A stretch of DNA of 64,000 bases from Pelobacter sp. (GCA_030824515.1 JAVBXN010000026.1:1-64000); one strand, 5' to 3'. Numbered from the stretch's first letter, positions 23,987 through 33,258 are shown. The notes: a model not told the origin generated them from the sequence alone. A program made the numbers and translations.

Positions 23987-26900
23987 ATGAAAAGACTGCT
24001 ATCTGTAGCACTCGGCCTATCCTTGCTTGTCCTGGTCATGCCATTTGACATCTGTGTAGCGGGGATCTCGCATAACACTGCCAATAACGTTTCCTGTCCC
24101 GATTGTCACAACTCATCTCTACAGTCGAACAGTTCAACGTTCAACAGCAACTGTTTGTCTTGTCACGGTACGAACGGGCCGGCCAGTCACCGGCTTGCCG
24201 ATACCGACCAGGCCAAGACTTCGCACAGGTGGACCGGGAATATGGCTAATCCCGGTGCCGGCGCACAATCGCCGGCTGTCGGGGCAATGGCCCAACTGGT
24301 CACTGACTATACCGGCAATCAGCTCGCCTGCGTAAACTGCCACAACCCGCATGACAACAACAATCTCGAGACAATAAAATACTCGCGGATTGCCAATGAA
24401 AAAGATCAACTCTGCCTGGATTGCCACAGGTCCCGTGACGTGAAAAGCCATAGGGTTGAGCCCGGCACTTATCCTGGAAGTCATCCGGTTAATGTACGCT
24501 ATCCGGAAGCGGTCGTGGCCAGTCCGGGTGGCTACAACAATCCTCCGCTTAATGCCAATCAGAATAACCCCGGTTCCGACCTGGGTGCCAGGCTGACTGC
24601 AACCGGCGGACTGCTCCTCTGCAGCACATGTCATGGAGTGCACACTGCCTATTCGCAAAGCGCCAATCCACCCGTTCCCGACAGCAACGGCAACCTCGGC
24701 GACGGCAACCTGCTGCGTACCAACCCGCGCGGAGCCGCGGTTGCGTCCGGGCAGCCCGATAGCATTAATATCTGCACCAACTGCCATGCCGGCAAGATGA
24801 ATCATAACGCCAGGGGCCAGGATATCCAGTGCCTGGACTGTCATGCCGCCCATGTTGACTATGATCCGAACGATCCGGCCGGCTCTAACGGGGTCAACAT
24901 CAAGCTGATCAGGAGAAACGTAACCAAAGCCGGACAGCCGAGCCGGATCTTCTTCCGTAACCCGACCTACGGCGACAATTACAAAAATACCGATGGAACC
25001 GGCGTCTGCGAAGGATGCCACGCGGCGCCAACAACCGAAATACATGCCAACGTCCAGCCGGCAGATTGCAAGACGTGCCATACCCATGGCAACTCGAAGG
25101 GCGCATTCTCCGCATCGTGCGATACCTGCCACGGTTTCCCGCCATCCGCAACTTCCCAGCCCGCTGTTCCTGGGCATCCGGCCAACGTAAACTGCGGTCT
25201 CTGCCACAACACCAGCGACCCGTCTCTGCACATGAACGGCACGCTGGACGTTGCCACGACCTGCGACGGTTGCCACGGAAACCCGCCGAACTATCCGAAC
25301 GGTTCTCCGAAAACCAACAGCCACGCAAGTCCCAGCCATCGAGTTGCGTGTAACAAGTGCCATGCAGGCACCACTTCAGACGGCACTACCATCACCAATA
25401 CAGCTCTTCACATGAACGGGGCTTACAACTTGCAGGCCGGCCCAGGCGTGTCATTCGGCTACACCTATGCAACGAGCGGCGGGACTTGCAGCAACATCAG
25501 CTGTCACGGCGCATTGTCGGCCAATTGGGGAGGGACTGTTACCTGCCTGGTCTGCCATTCGATCACCCAGGGTCCCAGAGCCGCCATCACCTCGCAATTC
25601 GGCGCCAACTCGCACCACATCCAGGGCAACGTGACCGATGATAAATGCTACCAGTGCCACTGGGAGGCTAACAGCAACGGCAGCATAAACCCCGCCTATC
25701 ACAGCGGCTCGGCAGCAAGCGGCGCCCCGGTTGACCTTGTCGTCTATGGTGCCGGAGCGAGACCCGCCACCTATAACACGCTGAACGCAGCCACTGCGGT
25801 ACAGTACAGCGCCAATGGCAGCCGAAGCGAGATCCAGAAGATAAACAGCCACTGCCTTGGTTGCCACAGCGACCAGAACAACACTACCCAGCCGTTTGGT
25901 GACGGTAAAACACCACGCCAGTATGCCTGGGACGGTACCAGCGTCGCGGCCCGTTATGCGCAGAGCGGCAAAACGACCTGGGGGAAATACGCCACTGTAG
26001 CAAATGCCGCCCGGAAAAATGTTGATAAGGCCTACTCGGCCCATGGCAACGCAGTGGCCAACAAGCGTGGCTGGAGTGCCGCGACAGGAGTAGACGGAGT
26101 CATTCCTGATACCGCCGGTACAGCCAGTGTTCTCTGCTACGATTGTCACAATTCTCATGGTTCGACGGTGACCGGCGTGACCACCCGTTATGCAAGCGCG
26201 ACTCCCAATGGCGGGATACTGAAGAGTACCGTGGCCGGCCGGGGCGGGTATGGTGTCGGTTACCAGCCTGCCGCCGCCGGTGACTTGGCGAACAAGGACA
26301 GGCGCAATCCGGGCGCCAGTCTCTGCCTTGACTGCCATCAAAACCAGGTCGGCGCGACCACGCCATGGGGATACAGCTCAACCTACGGGGCAACACAATC
26401 GATATTAGGTTACTGGGATACACCTTTCATGAGTTCCGGTTTGAGTGGCGAAGAGCAGCGCTTCCCCTTCAAAAGCATAAATCCAACCAAGGGTGGTCAT
26501 TTCGGAGCTTCCCTGGCCATGTCCAGCAGTCCGATGGGAAGCATCGACGGGCTCTGTACCCCCTGTCACGACCCGCACGGCGTCAGCCCCACGCTCGGCG
26601 CCAACCAGCAGTATGCCGTGCCGCTGTTGAAAGGAACCTGGGTCACCTCTCCCTACAAGGAAGATGCGCCGCCATCAAGGAATGAATGGCAGACCAACTA
26701 TACCGGTGGGGGAGTTCAGTACCACATCGACCAGAACACCTTCGGTTCGGGGATCTGGGGGGCTGTAACCGGCATGACCCAATCTGTCGATCAGTCGGCG
26801 GGGCTTTGCCTCGGCTGTCATCCGAAGGACACGCTGACAGCCGTGGCTGGCCCTACAAATCCGAACCCCTGGAAAAGCAAGAACAGAATTCATGAATCGG

Positions 26901-29767
26901 TCAAAGGATGGAAGACATCCAATGGTACGGTGGAGCATAATTATTCCTGTTCGAAATGCCATTCGGCCCATACCGGGGCAACGCTGCCCCGGCTGATGGT
27001 GACCAACTGCCTGGACAGCAAGCACAAGGGTTTGAAGGGGTATAACATGTCGCCGGTGGTCTCGGGATCGGGTTCGGGCGATGGCGGGTCCGGCAGCGGC
27101 CGTATTCCGGGAAGTTTTGCCGGCGGCGGGTATGATGGCGGCCCGGGCGATTACAGTGTTACCTGTCATGACAGCGCCACTGCAAACGGCGGATCGGACG
27201 GCACCAACCAGGGCTGGAACAATATTACCCCCTGGATTGACAGCACACCTGTGATAACCTCCGGACCATCTGCCGTTACGGGTGGCCCGAGAGTGCTCAT
27301 GCAGATGGACGAGGCATCCTGGAACGGCACGCCCAACCAGGTTGTGGACAGCTCGGGAGCGAACAATCACGGCACATCCTATAACGGCGCCAGCACGGTG
27401 GCGGGCGGGATAAGCGGAAGGGCCGGTTCCTTCAACAACTCGTACGTCACGATCAATTATGCCTCCGGTCTGCCTCCCATGGACAATTTCACCATGGAGG
27501 TCTGGGTCAAGCCGACCACGACCCATCAGATAGATCCCGAATCAAGCGGCGGCGTCAACGGAGTTTACTCTCAAAACTACATATTCAAGCCGGATAACCG
27601 AGGCGACTACGACAGTGGAGCAGGAATTTCTGTCGGGACAAACGGCATTTCGGTCTACGAGCATGCCAACAATTACCTGCCACCGCTGGCGGTCTACAGT
27701 GGCACTATCAGCTCAACCCAGTGGACCCATGTGGCGGTAGTGTACACGAACAGGCGCCCGGTTATTTACGTGAACGGCACGCTGGTACGCACAGGTTTGC
27801 AGTCTCCAAGGCAGCATGTCTATGCCCCCCAGTGGATAGGCAAGGGTGATTACGGTTATTTCGTTGGACTGGCAGATAACGTCGCAATATATGACAAGCC
27901 GTTATCCGCTGCCGAAGTCCAGATGCATTCGCAGCTGAATTACTCGGTTTACTGTGGCAGTACCGGGGCAATTCTCAGCTGGACCACCAATATCAACTCA
28001 AGCTCCTATGCTGACTATGGCTTGACAACAAGTTATGGTGCCACAGTGGGTAATGATGCCCTGGAAACGAATCACAGCCTGATCTTGCCGGACATCTCAA
28101 CCGGCACGACCTATCATTACAGGGTCCGCTCCAGAAATGTCGTTGGAATAGAAACGGTTTCCGGTGACTATACCTTTACCAAGGGTGCTTGTGTCGTGCC
28201 GTCACAACCGTCTGCAGCGACCGCCATAGCAGCCACACCCGGCAACACGCAGGCGACCGTCTCGTGGACAGCCGGGACAGGTTCCGACACGTCGTTGATC
28301 AGGTACGGCACGGTTTCAGGAACCTATCCAAGCACCATCGATCCTGCGACCTCACCCAGAATTATCAGCGGTCTTGTCAACGGCACAACCGTGTACTACC
28401 AGGTAGGGGCAAAGAATGTATCCGGGACCACCTGGAGCAGTGAATACAGCGTGACTCCCATGGCCCCGCCGTCAGCTCCGACCGCAATCAGTTCAACAGC
28501 CGGCAACACGCAGGCCACCATCACCTGGACAGCCGGGGCGGGTGCGACATCTTCGCTGATCAGGTACGGTACGGTTTCAGGAACCTATCCAAGCATCATC
28601 GATCCTGCGACCTCACCCAGAATCATCAGCGGTCTTGTCAACGGCACCCCCGTCTACTACCAGGTCGGAGCAAAAAATGCGGCCGGGATCACCTGGAGTT
28701 CACAGAACAGCGTAACACCCGTGAACCTTCCGTCAGCTCCGACCGCAATCAGTTCAACAGCCGGCAACACGCAGGCGACCATCACCTGGACAGCCGGGAC
28801 AGGATCCACATCTTCGCTGATCAGGTACGGTACGGTTTCAGGAACCTATCCAACCACCATCGATCCTGCCACCTCACCCAGAATCATCAGCGGTCTTGTC
28901 AACGGCACGACCGTGTACTACCAGGTCGGAGCCAAGAATGCGACCGGGATTACCTGGAGTACACAGAACAGCGTAACACCCATTGGTCTTCCGTCGGCTC
29001 CAAGTGCAATCAGTTCAACAGCGGGCAACACCCAGGCCACCATCACCTGGACAGCCGGGGCAGGATCCACATCGTCACTTCTCAGATATGGTACGACAAG
29101 CGGAGTCTATACAGCCACCATCGATCCGGCCACATCGCCACGAGTAATAAGCGGTCTTGTCAACGGTACGACCGTGTACTACCAGGTCGGTGCCAAAAAT
29201 GCGTCCGGAACCGCCTGGAGCAGTGAGTACAGCTTCATTCCTGTTGTAGTAACAGTCGCTACGGTTAACTTTGCCATAGATCATCATGTGGGTATGACCG
29301 AAAGTGGCGGGGTCTTCGTCGATTACAGTGACCCGAATACGGGTGATGCAATTATCTGGGCCGGTCCTTTTGATGGTTCGGATGTGGACCGATCATTCAT
29401 CTCGTTCGACACCTCGGCGCTTGGGGCTGGTGCTACGATTACATCTGCCAGGTTGTACCTGGATTATCGTAACGGAGATTACCTGGAGGATGATATTGAT
29501 ATCAATGTCCATGGGTCCACATGGGATCTGAATGCTCCCGATTACAACAATATCGGTAGTTATCTGAGTTCCAGCCGGGTGTACGTGGGCCAGGCATTCG
29601 GACCGACCGCCTTTACAATCACCCCCAATTACATCAACCGGGTTGGGGTGACTAAATTTGCGATACTGGCGGCAAATGAGGATTATTATACCTATTATAA
29701 TGCAGACCCCGGATATTCAAGGCTTGGTTCCTATCTGGAAATTACGTACACAATCCCCGGCCAATAA
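23987..29767 (+). CDS. Giant 22-heme surface cytochrome with LamG, fibronectin-like repeats and DNRLRE-like tail
   Basis: The 1926-residue product has a signal peptide (ending CVAG) and three parts. Residues 1 to about 1020 hold 21 CXXCH motifs and one CX4CH motif (CSNISCH). After a Gly/Ser-rich linker, residues about 1100-1320 look like a LamG/concanavalin-type domain (MDNFTMEVWVKP, WTHVAVVYTNRRPVIYVNG). A further fibronectin-like domain and four near-identical 87-residue repeats follow (about 1405-1750). The last 170 residues resemble a DNRLRE domain (DRSFISFDTSALGAGATITSARLYL). LamG and fibronectin domains usually bind sugars or proteins, so this seems to be a conducting adhesin at the cell surface. 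AAGGAG precedes the ATG. No transmembrane segment is seen after the signal. Confidence 0.85.
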   Translation: MKRLLSVALGLSLLVLVMPFDICVAGISHNTANNVSCPDCHNSSLQSNSSTFNSNCLSCHGTNGPASHRLADTDQAKTSHRWTGNMANPGAGAQSPAVGAMAQLVTDYTGNQLACVNCHNPHDNNNLETIKYSRIANEKDQLCLDCHRSRDVKSHRVEPGTYPGSHPVNVRYPEAVVASPGGYNNPPLNANQNNPGSDLGARLTATGGLLLCSTCHGVHTAYSQSANPPVPDSNGNLGDGNLLRTNPRGAAVASGQPDSINICTNCHAGKMNHNARGQDIQCLDCHAAHVDYDPNDPAGSNGVNIKLIRRNVTKAGQPSRIFFRNPTYGDNYKNTDGTGVCEGCHAAPTTEIHANVQPADCKTCHTHGNSKGAFSASCDTCHGFPPSATSQPAVPGHPANVNCGLCHNTSDPSLHMNGTLDVATTCDGCHGNPPNYPNGSPKTNSHASPSHRVACNKCHAGTTSDGTTITNTALHMNGAYNLQAGPGVSFGYTYATSGGTCSNISCHGALSANWGGTVTCLVCHSITQGPRAAITSQFGANSHHIQGNVTDDKCYQCHWEANSNGSINPAYHSGSAASGAPVDLVVYGAGARPATYNTLNAATAVQYSANGSRSEIQKINSHCLGCHSDQNNTTQPFGDGKTPRQYAWDGTSVAARYAQSGKTTWGKYATVANAARKNVDKAYSAHGNAVANKRGWSAATGVDGVIPDTAGTASVLCYDCHNSHGSTVTGVTTRYASATPNGGILKSTVAGRGGYGVGYQPAAAGDLANKDRRNPGASLCLDCHQNQVGATTPWGYSSTYGATQSILGYWDTPFMSSGLSGEEQRFPFKSINPTKGGHFGASLAMSSSPMGSIDGLCTPCHDPHGVSPTLGANQQYAVPLLKGTWVTSPYKEDAPPSRNEWQTNYTGGGVQYHIDQNTFGSGIWGAVTGMTQSVDQSAGLCLGCHPKDTLTAVAGPTNPNPWKSKNRIHESVKGWKTSNGTVEHNYSCSKCHSAHTGATLPRLMVTNCLDSKHKGLKGYNMSPVVSGSGSGDGGSGSGRIPGSFAGGGYDGGPGDYSVTCHDSATANGGSDGTNQGWNNITPWIDSTPVITSGPSAVTGGPRVLMQMDEASWNGTPNQVVDSSGANNHGTSYNGASTVAGGISGRAGSFNNSYVTINYASGLPPMDNFTMEVWVKPTTTHQIDPESSGGVNGVYSQNYIFKPDNRGDYDSGAGISVGTNGISVYEHANNYLPPLAVYSGTISSTQWTHVAVVYTNRRPVIYVNGTLVRTGLQSPRQHVYAPQWIGKGDYGYFVGLADNVAIYDKPLSAAEVQMHSQLNYSVYCGSTGAILSWTTNINSSSYADYGLTTSYGATVGNDALETNHSLILPDISTGTTYHYRVRSRNVVGIETVSGDYTFTKGACVVPSQPSAATAIAATPGNTQATVSWTAGTGSDTSLIRYGTVSGTYPSTIDPATSPRIISGLVNGTTVYYQVGAKNVSGTTWSSEYSVTPMAPPSAPTAISSTAGNTQATITWTAGAGATSSLIRYGTVSGTYPSIIDPATSPRIISGLVNGTPVYYQVGAKNAAGITWSSQNSVTPVNLPSAPTAISSTAGNTQATITWTAGTGSTSSLIRYGTVSGTYPTTIDPATSPRIISGLVNGTTVYYQVGAKNATGITWSTQNSVTPIGLPSAPSAISSTAGNTQATITWTAGAGSTSSLLRYGTTSGVYTATIDPATSPRVISGLVNGTTVYYQVGAKNASGTAWSSEYSFIPVVVTVATVNFAIDHHVGMTESGGVFVDYSDPNTGDAIIWAGPFDGSDVDRSFISFDTSALGAGATITSARLYLDYRNGDYLEDDIDINVHGSTWDLNAPDYNNIGSYLSSSRVYVGQAFGPTAFTITPNYINRVGVTKFAILAANEDYYTYYNADPGYSRLGSYLEITYTIPGQ
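28197..29240 (+). repeat. Four tandem 261-bp coding repeats (fibronectin-like domains)
   Basis: The block CTCACCCAGAAT(C/T)ATCAGCGG and its surroundings recur with a period of 261 bases (anchors at 28351, 28612, 28873 and, diverged, 29134), giving four 87-residue units within the giant cytochrome gene. Units 2 and 3 are most alike. Such near-identical in-frame repeats can change number by recombination without a frameshift. Confidence 0.9.
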
Positions 29768-29824
29768 AAGCAGCCGGTTGTTATCTGATTCGCTTGCGGT
29801 TGCCAGCCAGGAACATCAAAGAAC

Positions 29825-29873
29825 AAAGGTCACTTTTCCATGGAAAAGTGACCTTTGTAAAATCCGGCGTCCC
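29825..29873 (-). repeat. tRNA-Glu terminator repeat, copy 1
   Basis: On the minus strand this reads GGGACGCC, a short spacer, then the hairpin AAAGGTCACTTTTC / GAAAAGTGACCTTT. It matches the 3' end of tRNA-Glu (36243-36320) plus the terminator that follows it. It lies between the ends of the giant cytochrome gene and the J-domain-like gene, so the almost perfect hairpin probably terminates both. The tRNA part is GGGACGCC with the CCA end changed to CCG. Confidence 0.85.
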
Positions 29874-29931
29874 GTGGCGGACGTTTGGGGATGTCGATTT
29901 CCCGTTTTCGGGGCCTGATCTGAAGCCGTGC

Positions 29932-30798
29932 TTAATTGCGCTGCTTTTGACTGAACTCCAGCAACCTTTGTTCTCGTTCCCGCCGCTCCTCAGCGAACAG
30001 CTTGTTGTGGATGCTCATTATCAGCAGGCTTTCCTTTAATTCCTCACGGGTTAATATCTTGTTGGTGACGAAATAACTGCCGACCGGTTTTTGCATGAAG
30101 AGCTGATGTCGCAACAGCACCTTGACCTGTGATTCCTTAAGCAGCCCCATGCTGACCGCACGCTCGCCAAACTGCCCGCCGCGGGAAACTTCCTTCAGGA
30201 TAATCTCAATAAACGATTTGTGCAGCCAATTCCAATGCGCAGCAAGTTCCCCGATCGGCGGGCGCATATTGCGCTGCCAGACCAGTGCCTCGATCATCTG
30301 TTCATAGGATATCTTGCCGCTGTAATAAAGGAACAGGCCGGTTTTCAATGCTATGGTCGGCATCATGCCTTCGTAGTAACGGTGGCTTTCCACTTTCGGT
30401 TTTTTGGAGAATGGTTCGCGTTCGCGGTAGATCCTCGTAGCAGCAGGTCTGTAGGTGTGGGTCTTTGGAGCCCATTGAGGCTTTTTATGCCTGCATATCT
30501 GCTCATTGAAATGTTCGGCAGATACCTGTGCCGAATCCCGTGCCAACAGGAAGTCGTTCAGCAGGTTGTACGCCTCGGTGACCTTGCGGAAGTTTGTGTT
30601 GAGCAACTCGTTATGGAGAGCATGGTTAAGATCGGGGTGGGTGGCTTTCGCGGCAATCCTGTGGGCGGTTTTAAGCTCGGCGGCGGAAAACAGCTGGATT
30701 GCCTGGGCGGCGTTATCACACTTGCCGAAAAGCAGGCGGTGCGCATCGAACAGCAGCGATTTGGAAAAATGGAATTTTTTCTTCATGTTTTCTGGCAT
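29932..30798 (-). CDS. J-domain-like protein
   Basis: A 288-residue cytoplasmic protein. Residues about 30-85 resemble a DnaJ J-domain, with helix II-like KTAHRIAAKATHPDLN containing the HPD motif that stimulates DnaK ATPase, and helix III-like NFRKVTEAYNLLNDF. There is no Gly/Phe region or zinc finger, so it is a specialised co-chaperone type. The C-terminal half (ISYEQMIEALVWQRNMRPPIGELA, FGERAVSMGLLKESQVKVLL) contains two repeats of the pattern seen in 'low responsibility' helical modules that recur in Geobacter regulators; I cannot name it securely. The gene is 24 bases downstream of the PAS histidine kinase and may be its output or regulator. It ends at copy 1 of the tRNA-terminator repeat. 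Confidence 0.6.
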   Translation of the reverse strand: MPENMKKKFHFSKSLLFDAHRLLFGKCDNAAQAIQLFSAAELKTAHRIAAKATHPDLNHALHNELLNTNFRKVTEAYNLLNDFLLARDSAQVSAEHFNEQICRHKKPQWAPKTHTYRPAATRIYREREPFSKKPKVESHRYYEGMMPTIALKTGLFLYYSGKISYEQMIEALVWQRNMRPPIGELAAHWNWLHKSFIEIILKEVSRGGQFGERAVSMGLLKESQVKVLLRHQLFMQKPVGSYFVTNKILTREELKESLLIMSIHNKLFAEERREREQRLLEFSQKQRN

Positions 30799-30822
30799 GT
30801 CTGATGACCTGTGAAACCAGGG

Positions 30823-31965
30823 TCAGGGATAAATCTGAGTAAATCGAAAGAAAGTGCCTGCTTCTTCCGAGGTTTCAAAAGTAACGCGCCCGCCAAGTAT
30901 TTTTTCACCGAATAACTTCATGGAACTGGTTCCAAAACCTCTTCCAACGGTTCCCTTGGTGCTGAAGTTCCTCTGAAAAATACGCCTTCTTATTTCTTCC
31001 GGTATACACCCTTCATTCCAGACACATAAAGTAACCGTATTTGCCCCGGGTTCGGTGAAGACCCTGACTGTACGTCCATCGCGAGTCGCTTCGAGGGCAT
31101 TTGTGACCATGTTTACAACAATTCTGCACGTCAGATGGAAGTCTGTTGTTAAGTTAAGATCATATGGAGGAAAAGCTACTTCCACATTCCGTTTGATTGT
31201 CAGCGGGTGTTCTTGAAAGACAAGTTCAACTTCTCTCAACAGACTGTTGACCGAGACTTCCGAGTAAAGTGGTTGATAGTTCGGCTCAATAGATTTCATC
31301 ATATTATTCTGAATGGAAACTTCCTGTACAACTCTTTGAACTATTATTGCCAGTTCCTGAAGCTTCTCTTGCGGGACTTGCTGCTTGGTGGCCAATAGCC
31401 CGCTTTTCATAGTCAAGGCACAAAGGATATTATTTATGTCATGAAAAAAACTGCTTTCAAGGCATGCCCTGTATTGTTGAATACTTATGTCCTGGAGAAA
31501 GAGCAGGACAAATATCTTGTCCTCAACATAGATAGGGCAACTGCGAACACTGAAGTACAGATCTAAATTCTGATTATCTTTCTCAACAGTTAAAGCACAC
31601 GTTTGATCTTGCGGTTTTTTAGTTTCCATGGCGGCAATGATTGATAGAACTGCGCCACAGGTAGAACAGTACTCGGAAGTGCCGCAGCCGGCAGGCATTT
31701 CACAAGCATGAATACATTTTACATACTCCCCCGGCCGCAAGCCTAATGCCTCTTTTACGTTTTCAATTCCCATAAGCTTCAGGAACGAGTCGTTAAGTGA
31801 GATAACCTGGCGCTTATCGTTTATCACAGCGAAGAGGCCATTGGAAATTGTCATCAAGCTGTCAATAACCGGATTGTTGGATATGGATATGACGTCCTGC
31901 TGTATCTCGTCAGAACTCTTGCGCTCGGGTGGAGCAAAGTGTGTAGGTTCATTTATAAGCTGCAT
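30823..31965 (-). CDS. PAS-domain sensor histidine kinase, soluble
   Basis: A 380-residue protein without membrane segments. Residues about 35-155 form a PAS-type sensor with a Cys-rich insert (CIHACEMPAGCGTSEYCSTCG) that could bind a metal, heme or Fe-S group. The phospho-acceptor region has SSFFHDINNILCAL with the likely target His, and the ATPase part shows the N box (NMVTNALEA), a G1-like VWNEGCIP and a G2 box (GRGFGTSSMKL). The G1 box lacks the usual D-x-G-x-G, which is odd but seen in this subgroup. AGGAA precedes the ATG. No response regulator is adjacent; the downstream J-domain-like protein and the hemerythrin on the other side share its strand, so it may sense redox or oxygen. That role is inferred. 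Confidence 0.78.
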   Translation of the reverse strand: MQLINEPTHFAPPERKSSDEIQQDVISISNNPVIDSLMTISNGLFAVINDKRQVISLNDSFLKLMGIENVKEALGLRPGEYVKCIHACEMPAGCGTSEYCSTCGAVLSIIAAMETKKPQDQTCALTVEKDNQNLDLYFSVRSCPIYVEDKIFVLLFLQDISIQQYRACLESSFFHDINNILCALTMKSGLLATKQQVPQEKLQELAIIVQRVVQEVSIQNNMMKSIEPNYQPLYSEVSVNSLLREVELVFQEHPLTIKRNVEVAFPPYDLNLTTDFHLTCRIVVNMVTNALEATRDGRTVRVFTEPGANTVTLCVWNEGCIPEEIRRRIFQRNFSTKGTVGRGFGTSSMKLFGEKILGGRVTFETSEEAGTFFRFTQIYP

Positions 31966-32132
31966 ACAATTTCCTTGTTTGCATGGGATTAATGCTTGTG
32001 CTTCAGTGTATGTAACAGATTATTACCTCATATTATATTAACCCTGATAAACAGGATAAGTGCGTTAACGAAGTTGTTTTCTGCCTGAAAATAGCAGAAA
32101 ACAACTTCTAACTTACTAAAGCCGGTCTGAGT

Positions 32133-32552
32133 TTAAACCAGATGGTTGCTGGTATTAGTATTGATAAAATATACTAACTCCTTGTCAGAGATTAATATAT
32201 GATTCAGTAGCCATTCTTCCAGGAAATAAATAACTTCAACGTCAAATTCTTCTTCAGATGAAATTAAACTTTCTTGAAATTCATTCAGCCTGTTTTCAAA
32301 AGAGTCATGTTCCGAAGTATGCAGTTGTATTTTTATGTAGCCAAAATCTTTCATCATCTCTTCTTCGGCTTTAAAATGGTAATCAACGTATTTAAACAGC
32401 TCATTGAATATGCCAGCAATCTTTTCTATATTACGTTCCTGGCTTACGGTATTGTAATAAGCATTTAATAGTTCGATCAGATGTTTATGATGGCTGTCAA
32501 TAAGTTCGTTTCCAAGGCAGTATTTATCGTTCCACTCCACAATTTTCATTTT
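32133..32552 (-). CDS. Bacteriohemerythrin
   Basis: A 139-residue protein of the hemerythrin fold, which holds an oxo-bridged di-iron centre that binds O2 reversibly. Ligand residues are visible in the right order: His in DSHHKH, HxxxE in YHFKAEE, HxxxH in HTSEHD and HxxxxD in NHILISD. The start is set at the ATG at 32552 (MKIVEWNDKYCLGNELID), where hemerythrins normally begin and where AGGGA lies upstream; an in-frame ATG at 32618 would lie next to the terminator. No sensor or methyl-acceptor domain is fused. In an anaerobe it could scavenge or sense O2. It has a riboswitch-terminator leader, which implies control by a cyclic dinucleotide. Confidence 0.92.
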   Translation of the reverse strand, partial: KMKIVEWNDKYCLGNELIDSHHKHLIELLNAYYNTVSQERNIEKIAGIFNELFKYVDYHFKAEEEMMKDFGYIKIQLHTSEHDSFENRLNEFQESLISSEEEFDVEVIYFLEEWLLNHILISDKELVYFINTNTSNHLV

Positions 32553-32604
32553 GGTCCCTGACGATCCCGTTTTGCAGATTTTTCCGGTGGTATATTTAAA
32601 TATG

Positions 32605-32638
32605 AAAAAGCCTACCACATGGATTGCAAGGGTAGGCT
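32605..32638 (-). terminator. Intrinsic terminator in the hemerythrin leader
   Basis: On the minus strand AGCCTACC pairs with GGTAGGCT across a 14-base loop and is followed by TTTTT. It lies between the GEMM aptamer and the hemerythrin start. GTGGCT in the aptamer's last strand could pair with AGCC(T)AC of this stem, giving an antiterminator, so aptamer folding and termination seem mutually linked. Confidence 0.9.
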
Positions 32639-32652
32639 CAAAGTCAACACAG

Positions 32653-32732
32653 CCACTTCGATAGCCCCTCTATCCACTGCTGGACAGGTAGCTTTGTGCC
32701 ACCAGGTTGCCCTGGCTTTACCCCTTCGGTGA
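32653..32732 (-). promoter_or_regulatory. GEMM-I riboswitch controlling bacteriohemerythrin
   Basis: Read on the minus strand: GGGGTAAAGCC, then P2 GCCAGG-GCAA-CCTGGTGGC with a GNRA loop, the GGCACAAAGCTA linker, P3 CTGTCC / GGATAG, and the closing GGGGCTATCG, which together fit the GEMM-I consensus. P1 is short: CACCG with CGAAGTG, with an AA bulge. The base at the ligand-discriminating position (three before AAAG) is G, predicting c-di-GMP. An intrinsic terminator follows 14 bases later, so control is likely by transcription termination. The fit is less perfect than the two plus-strand copies. Confidence 0.78.
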
Positions 32733-32860
32733 CAAACAAATTCAATTTGATTCAAATTATCACTATTGTTATTAAAATCAAGTTTTCTAATAATTCTAAA
32801 ACAAAGACAGCTTTCACGCCTTAATAACGGCAATTATATTGTGTTTTCTCCAGGCTAGCA

Positions 32861-32915
32861 GTACTAAAAAAGGCCACTTCTCTTGCGAAAGGTGACCTTT
32901 GTAAAGGTGGTGTCC
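32861..32915 (-). repeat. tRNA-Glu terminator repeat, copy 2
   Basis: On the minus strand: GGACACC, spacer, then AAAGGTCACC-TTTCGCAAGA-GAAGTGGCCTTTTTTT and AGTAC. It matches copy 4 except for compensating changes in the stem and decay of the tRNA part (GGGACGCC to GGACACC). It lies behind the histidine kinase gene at 33259-34791 and would terminate it. Confidence 0.8.
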
Positions 32916-33258
32916 ATGGTGGTTTATCATTAAAACTAAATGCGCATATTACCAGTGCTTCATAGCCATTTACCGAAGAAATTCGGCGTTGCCGAGTACA
33001 AGGGACTTGAAGTGTTCAATCTTGTTCAGTACTGTCTTTATGAGCATTGCTTTTCTTTCGTTGGAGTTGATCGTTTCTCGCAAAAACAATCATACCGGCA
33101 TAAAGGGGAGCAATTCTCCTGTTTTTAACATCCCGCTAATCCAAATTCAGCGGAAGAGGCTACAAATTAATCGATCAAGCCTTTTGTAGAAGCTGACATG
33201 GCTTTAACCTGCCGGGTTTTCGTGCAGGTCCCATGGCTGCAAATGTGGCACATCATCT
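32916..33258 (-). other. Intergenic stretch with no clear gene
   Basis: This gap of about 340 bases holds no convincing gene. A minus-strand ORF of 25 codons at 32970-33047 (MLIKTVLNKIEHFKSLVLGN...) looks like the truncated start of a larger protein, possibly from a mobile element, but is too short to name. Plus-strand ORFs at 32940 and 32989 have no ribosome site and no recognisable product. Confidence 0.35.

Noticed and set aside
28197-29240. CRISPR-like repeat array
   Set aside because: Units of 261 bases without unique spacers, in frame within a coding sequence; these are protein domain repeats.
32970-33047. Fragment MLIKTVLNKIEHFKSLV on the minus strand as a transposase remnant
   Set aside because: Only 25 codons; the resemblance to the start of mobile-element proteins is a vague impression and no terminal repeats are visible.
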